Assembly (NCBI GenBank): GCA_964498785.1
Contig: CAZCJL010000093.1
Location: 1-28,269 of the forward strand
DNA: 28,269 bases
Direction: 5' to 3'
From: Mariaggregatimicrobium sp964498785
Lineage (GTDB): Bacteria; Zhuqueibacterota; Zhuqueibacteria; Thermofontimicrobiales; Thiofontviventaceae
Numbering within the stretch: position 1 is the stretch's first letter; every line of letters starts with the position of its first letter. This document shows, piece by piece, positions 24,368 through 28,269 of the stretch. Under the pieces are notes generated by a model. It saw nothing but the letters and a program-made list of their open reading frames with translations. It had not been told where the DNA came from and ran no database searches. The position numbers and the translations under genes were made by a program.

Positions 24368-26857
24368 ATGAATAAAAACGATATTACGCCGCTTGAAGAA
24401 TTACTCGATAGCCTGCGAGATATTGAAGGTTTCCCCATTGGCAAAGATGAAGATATTCTGGCGCTTTCTGATCCGCCATATTATACCGCCTGTCCCAATC
24501 CCTATATAAACGATTTCATAAAGGAGCACGGCAAACCCTATGATGAAGAGACCGATGATTATCACCGGGAGCCGTTTGTCGGCGATGTGAGTGAAGGGAA
24601 AAATGATCCGATTTATAATGCGCATTCTTATCATACAAAAGTACCGCATAAAGCCATAATGAAATACATTGAGCATTATACCAATGAAGGCGATATTGTC
24701 TTTGACGGATTTTGTGGGACAGGTATGACAGGGGTGGCAGCACAGTTCAAAAATAGAAAAGCAATTTTATCAGAATTATCTCCGATTGCTACATTTATTG
24801 CTTATAATTATAACCATCCAGTTAATGTGGATGAATTTTCCAGAGAGGCTAATCGAATTCTGGAAGAAGTAGGAGTAGAATGTGGCTGGATGTATGAAAC
24901 ATTGCATTCCGATGGAAAAACAAAAGGAAAAATTAATTACACAGTATGGAGTGATGTCTTTGTTTGTCCATATTGCGATAAAGAATATATATTCTATAAC
25001 GCAGCGCTAGATAAGAATAGCGGAGGAGTTTCGAGAGAGTATAAATGCCCAGAGTGTAAAGCTTCAATAAACAAAAACAGTTGTAAAAGAGCCGTTATTA
25101 CTTATTTTGACAGATCTACTAATGAGGATATTACACAGGCGGTTCAAGTTCCTGTATTGATTAATTATACTTGTAGCGGTCAGCGCTATGAGAAAACACC
25201 GGACAATGAGGACTTTTTACTTATTTCAAAAATTGATAAATCGGATATCCCCTATTGGTTTCCATTACAAAAACTTCCTCTTGGGTTTAATACAGCACAA
25301 CCAAAAAAATCTCATGGAACTACCCATCTCCATCATTTTTATTCGAAAAGAAATTTATGGGCATTGAGCACAGTATTCCATAAATTGCACGTATCTCCAC
25401 AAAATATTAGAGGTTTTTTGACATTTGCATTTGAGCAATCAATTTTTGGATTATCGAAAATTGCAAGATATGTTCCTACACACTATTCCCAAGTAAATCA
25501 ATATTTATCTGGGACACTTTATATTGGCTCTCAAATTGTTGAAGTTTCCCTTCCTTATATAATGTTAGGTAAAATCAGAAGGTTACATCAAGTCCTGAAA
25601 TTATCAAGACAAATAAATGCAAAAAAATGTATAATTTCAACTCAAAGTGCTACAAACGTGGAAAATATATGTTCAAACTCAGTAGATTATATTTTTACAG
25701 ATCCACCTTTTGGTAATAACCTAATGTATTCAGAATTAAATTTCTTCTGGGAAGCATGGTTGAAAGTATCTACAAATAATGTGTCCGAGGCAATAATAAA
25801 TAAGGTACAAAATAAAGCTATATCAGATTACCATAAATTGATGCATAAAGCATTCGAAGAATTTCACCGCATATTAAAACCTAAACGTTGGATTACAGTA
25901 GAATTCCATAATTCAAAATCATCAATTTGGAATTCTATCCAGGAGGCGATGACCAAAGCTGGATTTATTATTGCGCAGGTATCAATTTTGGATAAAAAGC
26001 AAGGCAGTTTTAAGCAAGTGACATCGTCGAACGCTGTTAAAAATGACCTGGTTATTTCCGCCTATAAACCCGGCAAAAGATTTGAAGAACATTTTATTCG
26101 CGAAGCAGGTGAAAACTTAGAAATTGATTTCATCAAACAATTTTTAGAAAATCTCCCTAAACAGCCTGTGATCGAACGTACTGAAAAAATGCTCTATTCC
26201 AAAATGCTGGCTTATTATATTCAACGGGGCTATGAAATTCGCTATGATGCCAGCAGTTTTTACAAAATGCTTGCGGAAAATTTTGAGGAGGAAGATGGCT
26301 ACTGGTTTATACAGGAGCAGTTGGAAGCATATCGTGAATATAAGAAAAAAATGAAGCTGGAAGGCTTGTCAGAATTGCAGCAGGGTGCAATGATGCTTTT
26401 TATTACGGATGAAAAATCAGCGCTGTTATGGCTCTATAATTTTTTGCAGGAACCGAAATCATTTTCAGATATTCACACAGCTTATACAAAAATCTCTGAG
26501 ATCAGCGGCGACTTGGTCCCGGATTTAAAAAAGCTGCTGGAAGATAATTTTATTTTTGAACAAGGCAAATACCGTCGCCCGCAAAGCGACACTGAAAAAC
26601 AAACGCTGACTCAACGCCGGGAACGAGAGCTTATGCGGGAGTTTGAAGCGTTGTTGCTGGAGGCGAAGGGTTCGAAAAAGAAAATAAAGGATGTTCGCAA
26701 AGAGGCAATTCTCCATGGGTTTGAGAAATGTTACAAAACCAATCGATATGAAGATATTTTAGCTTTGGCGAAACGCCTTGATAGAAGGATATTGGAGAAT
26801 AGTGCGGACATTAATGAGTTCGTAGAAGTGGCAGAATTAAAGGTAGAGGGATTTTAA
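24368..26857 (+). CDS. DNA methyltransferase (amino-MTase type) with inserted zinc ribbon
   Basis: This 829-residue protein is a predicted AdoMet-dependent N6-adenine or N4-cytosine DNA methyltransferase. Motif I is FDGFCGTG (112-119) and the catalytic motif is DPPF (445-448) in YIFTDPPFGNNLMYSEL. Between them lie about 325 residues with a zinc ribbon, CPYC (200-203) and CPEC (227-230), and probably the target-recognition region. A second DPPY (35-38) sits near the N-terminus in LSDPPYYTACPNP. EEFHRILKPKRWITVEFHNS is the usual later motif. The C-terminal 250 residues are helical and charged (regulatory or partner-binding). It begins 13 bp after the ATPase stop, so the two are one operon. The start has AAGG nine bases upstream. 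It is shorter than usual PglX proteins and lacks an obvious nuclease domain. Confidence 0.82.
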   Translation: MNKNDITPLEELLDSLRDIEGFPIGKDEDILALSDPPYYTACPNPYINDFIKEHGKPYDEETDDYHREPFVGDVSEGKNDPIYNAHSYHTKVPHKAIMKYIEHYTNEGDIVFDGFCGTGMTGVAAQFKNRKAILSELSPIATFIAYNYNHPVNVDEFSREANRILEEVGVECGWMYETLHSDGKTKGKINYTVWSDVFVCPYCDKEYIFYNAALDKNSGGVSREYKCPECKASINKNSCKRAVITYFDRSTNEDITQAVQVPVLINYTCSGQRYEKTPDNEDFLLISKIDKSDIPYWFPLQKLPLGFNTAQPKKSHGTTHLHHFYSKRNLWALSTVFHKLHVSPQNIRGFLTFAFEQSIFGLSKIARYVPTHYSQVNQYLSGTLYIGSQIVEVSLPYIMLGKIRRLHQVLKLSRQINAKKCIISTQSATNVENICSNSVDYIFTDPPFGNNLMYSELNFFWEAWLKVSTNNVSEAIINKVQNKAISDYHKLMHKAFEEFHRILKPKRWITVEFHNSKSSIWNSIQEAMTKAGFIIAQVSILDKKQGSFKQVTSSNAVKNDLVISAYKPGKRFEEHFIREAGENLEIDFIKQFLENLPKQPVIERTEKMLYSKMLAYYIQRGYEIRYDASSFYKMLAENFEEEDGYWFIQEQLEAYREYKKKMKLEGLSELQQGAMMLFITDEKSALLWLYNFLQEPKSFSDIHTAYTKISEISGDLVPDLKKLLEDNFIFEQGKYRRPQSDTEKQTLTQRRERELMREFEALLLEAKGSKKKIKDVRKEAILHGFEKCYKTNRYEDILALAKRLDRRILENSADINEFVEVAELKVEGF

Positions 26858-26895
26858 AATTATAAAAAAATTATTTTTCTATCAGGAAACTTCAG

Positions 26896-28029
26896 ATGAA
26901 ACTTGAAAATTATAAGGCTGGATATTTTAAGAAACAATATCAATATGAAAGTTTTTCTCCAAGCCTGGTGAACCATGTTTGGTTATGGGATGATCCCAAA
27001 ATAAACGTTCTGCTAGAACAAGCAACGAGATCTCTCGCCGAGTTAAATGCGTTTTCATTAATGGTACCTGATGTGGATTTATTTATTCGTATGCATGTTA
27101 TCAAAGAGGCGAATACATCCAGCCGGATAGAGGGTACACAAACCCAAATTGACGAGGCTGTAAAGGAAAAAAAGTACATCGAGCCGGAAAAACGAGATGA
27201 TTGGCAAGAAGTTCAAAACTATGTTCAGGCGATGAACGAAGCAATAATAGAATTAAAATCTTTGCCATTATCCAATCGGTTGCTCAAAAGTATCCATGGT
27301 ATTTTAATGAGAGGTGTTCGGGGCGAGCATAGAACTCCTGGTGAATTTCGCAAAAGCCAGAATTGGATTGGAGGAACAAGTCTGGCAGATGCTGTATTCA
27401 TACCACCACATCATGAAGAAGTGGCTGATCTGATGAGTGATTTGGAAAAATTCTGGCACAATGATGAAATAGATGTGCCGCATCTCATTCGTATTGCAAT
27501 CAGCCATTACCAGTTTGAAACCATACATCCCTTTTTGGATGGAAATGGTAGAATTGGTCGGTTATTGATTACGCTGTACCTGGTCAGCAAAGGCTTATTA
27601 GCAAAACCATCATTGTATTTATCAGCTTATCTTGAAAAACATAAGGGTGCATACTATGATGCCTTAACATCGGTTCGGGCATCAAATGATTTAGTACATT
27701 GGATAAAATTTTTTTTGTTAGCGATTTACGAGACATCAGAAGACGGGAAACAAACGTTTCAATCTATTTTAGCGATACGCAGCGAAGTTGAAAAGAAAAT
27801 ACTAGGTTTAGGTAAAAAAGCACCAAAGGCACGCAAGCTGTTAACTCATCTATATTATCATCCGATTATTGGTGTAAATAATGTCGCTAATTATTTGAAT
27901 GTAACACATCAAACAGCCAGCGCATTAATACGTGATTTTCAACGGTTAGATATATTACAGGAAAGCACTGGTTATCAGAGGAATAGAGAATTTGTTTTTG
28001 AAAAATATTTGCATTTATTTTTAAAGTAA
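26896..28029 (+). CDS. Fic-domain AMP-transferase with autoinhibitory motif and winged helix
   Basis: This 377-residue protein is predicted to transfer AMP from ATP to a protein target. The active-site motif HPFLDGNGRIGR (211-222) is fully intact, matching HxFx[DE]GNGRxxR. SSRIEG (75-80) matches the inhibitory helix motif [ST]xxxE[GN] placed N-terminal to the core (class II, as in SoFic-like proteins), so activity should be restrained until relieved. The C-terminal 70 residues, with NNVANYLNVTHQTASALIRDFQRLDILQ, form a winged helix-turn-helix. AGGAAA precedes the ATG. It starts 38 bp after the methyltransferase, so it is probably the third gene of the same operon. The role could be toxin, partner-modifying enzyme or regulator. 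Fic proteins of this class are also common as solitary genes, so membership in the module rests on position only. Confidence 0.88.
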   Translation: MKLENYKAGYFKKQYQYESFSPSLVNHVWLWDDPKINVLLEQATRSLAELNAFSLMVPDVDLFIRMHVIKEANTSSRIEGTQTQIDEAVKEKKYIEPEKRDDWQEVQNYVQAMNEAIIELKSLPLSNRLLKSIHGILMRGVRGEHRTPGEFRKSQNWIGGTSLADAVFIPPHHEEVADLMSDLEKFWHNDEIDVPHLIRIAISHYQFETIHPFLDGNGRIGRLLITLYLVSKGLLAKPSLYLSAYLEKHKGAYYDALTSVRASNDLVHWIKFFLLAIYETSEDGKQTFQSILAIRSEVEKKILGLGKKAPKARKLLTHLYYHPIIGVNNVANYLNVTHQTASALIRDFQRLDILQESTGYQRNREFVFEKYLHLFLK

Positions 28030-28062
28030 AAAATGCGGATACTTTATATATAATATTTTTTG

Positions 28063-28129
28063 TGTAAAGTTAATCGATTTAATTTACATTAACTTCACTA
28101 AATGTAAAGTTATTTTATCAAATTTACAT
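28063..28129 (+). promoter_or_regulatory. Two operator-like 27-bp elements, 40 bp apart
   Basis: Element 1 (28063-28089) and element 2 (28103-28129) each read TGTAAAGTTA ... AATTTACAT. Within each, TGTAAA and TTTACA form an inverted repeat with a 14-base spacer. Both arms repeat with a period of exactly 40 bp, about four helical turns, which would place two bound dimers on the same DNA face. They lie 34 bp after the Fic stop, before whatever follows the window. A regulator-binding array for a downstream gene is most likely. Iterons or a mobile-element end are alternatives. Confidence 0.5.
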
Positions 28130-28231
28130 ATATGGTATACGAATTATTAACTCAAGTTTCGCACATCCTAACCGTTTAAAAAACAAGGAACAATTTTGAG
28201 CATTTAAGTCGTTAACATTATCCTGAATCAG

Positions 28232-28247
28232 TGGCATGATTATTGAT
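28232..28247 (+). promoter_or_regulatory. Weak sigma-54-like promoter candidate
   Basis: TGGCATGATTATTGAT resembles the sigma-54 consensus TGGCAC-N5-TTGC[AT] in spacing, but has T for C at the -24 element and A for the invariant C at the -12 element. It is within 40 bp of the window end, so no gene can be linked to it. Confidence 0.15.
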
Positions 28248-28269
28248 GAAGCCTGCATTTTCTAAAAAT

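Noticed and set aside
24368..26857. Classical PglX of BREX
   Set aside because: The protein is shorter and has the motif order I to zinc ribbon to DPPF with an extra N-terminal DPPY. I cannot match it to PglX.
28063..28129. A short CRISPR-like array
   Set aside because: There are only two units, each with internal inverted arms and a variable centre, and no spacer series, leader or cas gene. Operator-like elements explain it better.

Overview
This window looks like a chromosomal segment from an uncultured or little-studied member of the FCB superphylum (Bacteroidota/Ignavibacteriota/Calditrichota/KSB1-like). The best evidence is the C-terminus of the giant pectate-lyase-like protein, which has a YPNPFNPSTT motif followed by a FlgD-like beta domain, the type IX secretion sorting signal of that group. 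A DUF5916 outer-membrane protein, a DUF4185-like lipoprotein and a Gfo/Idh/MocA oxidoreductase fit the same picture. Every recognisable gene lies on the + strand. I cannot assign genus or species.

Region 1 (1-7600) is a carbohydrate or small-molecule segment. It holds the tail of an unknown gene, a DUF4185-like lipoprotein, a Gfo/Idh/MocA dehydrogenase, a CBM9-DUF5916 outer-membrane protein, decayed remnants that include a 2-hydroxyacid dehydrogenase C-terminus, and a translationally coupled pair. The pair is a UroD/MtaA-like enzyme and an Nramp-like transporter, and both have lost their family's usual metal ligands. Region 2 (7823-13115) is one 1743-residue secreted polysaccharide lyase (PL1-like) with a tandem in-frame 361-residue duplication among its accessory domains, closed by a clear terminator. 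Region 3 (13152-19795) is a compact redox operon: a GNAT acetyltransferase, an 884-residue Old Yellow Enzyme fused to a DPYD/GltD-type Fe-S/NAD(P) reductase, a fumarate-reductase-like flavoprotein and a short-chain dehydrogenase. Its substrate is unknown.

Region 4 (20149 to beyond the window end) differs sharply: base composition drops (for example 36/60 G+C at 17401-17460 against 17/60 at 20821-20880) and the genes are of defence type. A 1401-residue protein combines what looks like a BREX-3 BrxF-like N-terminal domain with a DUF6079/BrxC-PglY-like P-loop ATPase. It is followed 13 bp later by an 829-residue DNA methyltransferase with an inserted zinc ribbon, then by a Fic AMP-transferase with an intact active site, an autoinhibitory motif and a C-terminal winged helix. 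Downstream lie two 27-bp operator-like elements exactly 40 bp apart. No PglZ, BrxA, BrxB, BrxL or helicase is visible, so this is either the 5' part of a larger BREX-like island cut by the window edge or a reduced variant. This module is the best candidate for an undescribed system. The second candidate is the UroD-Nramp pair.

All family assignments come from reading motifs by eye. No database search was possible.
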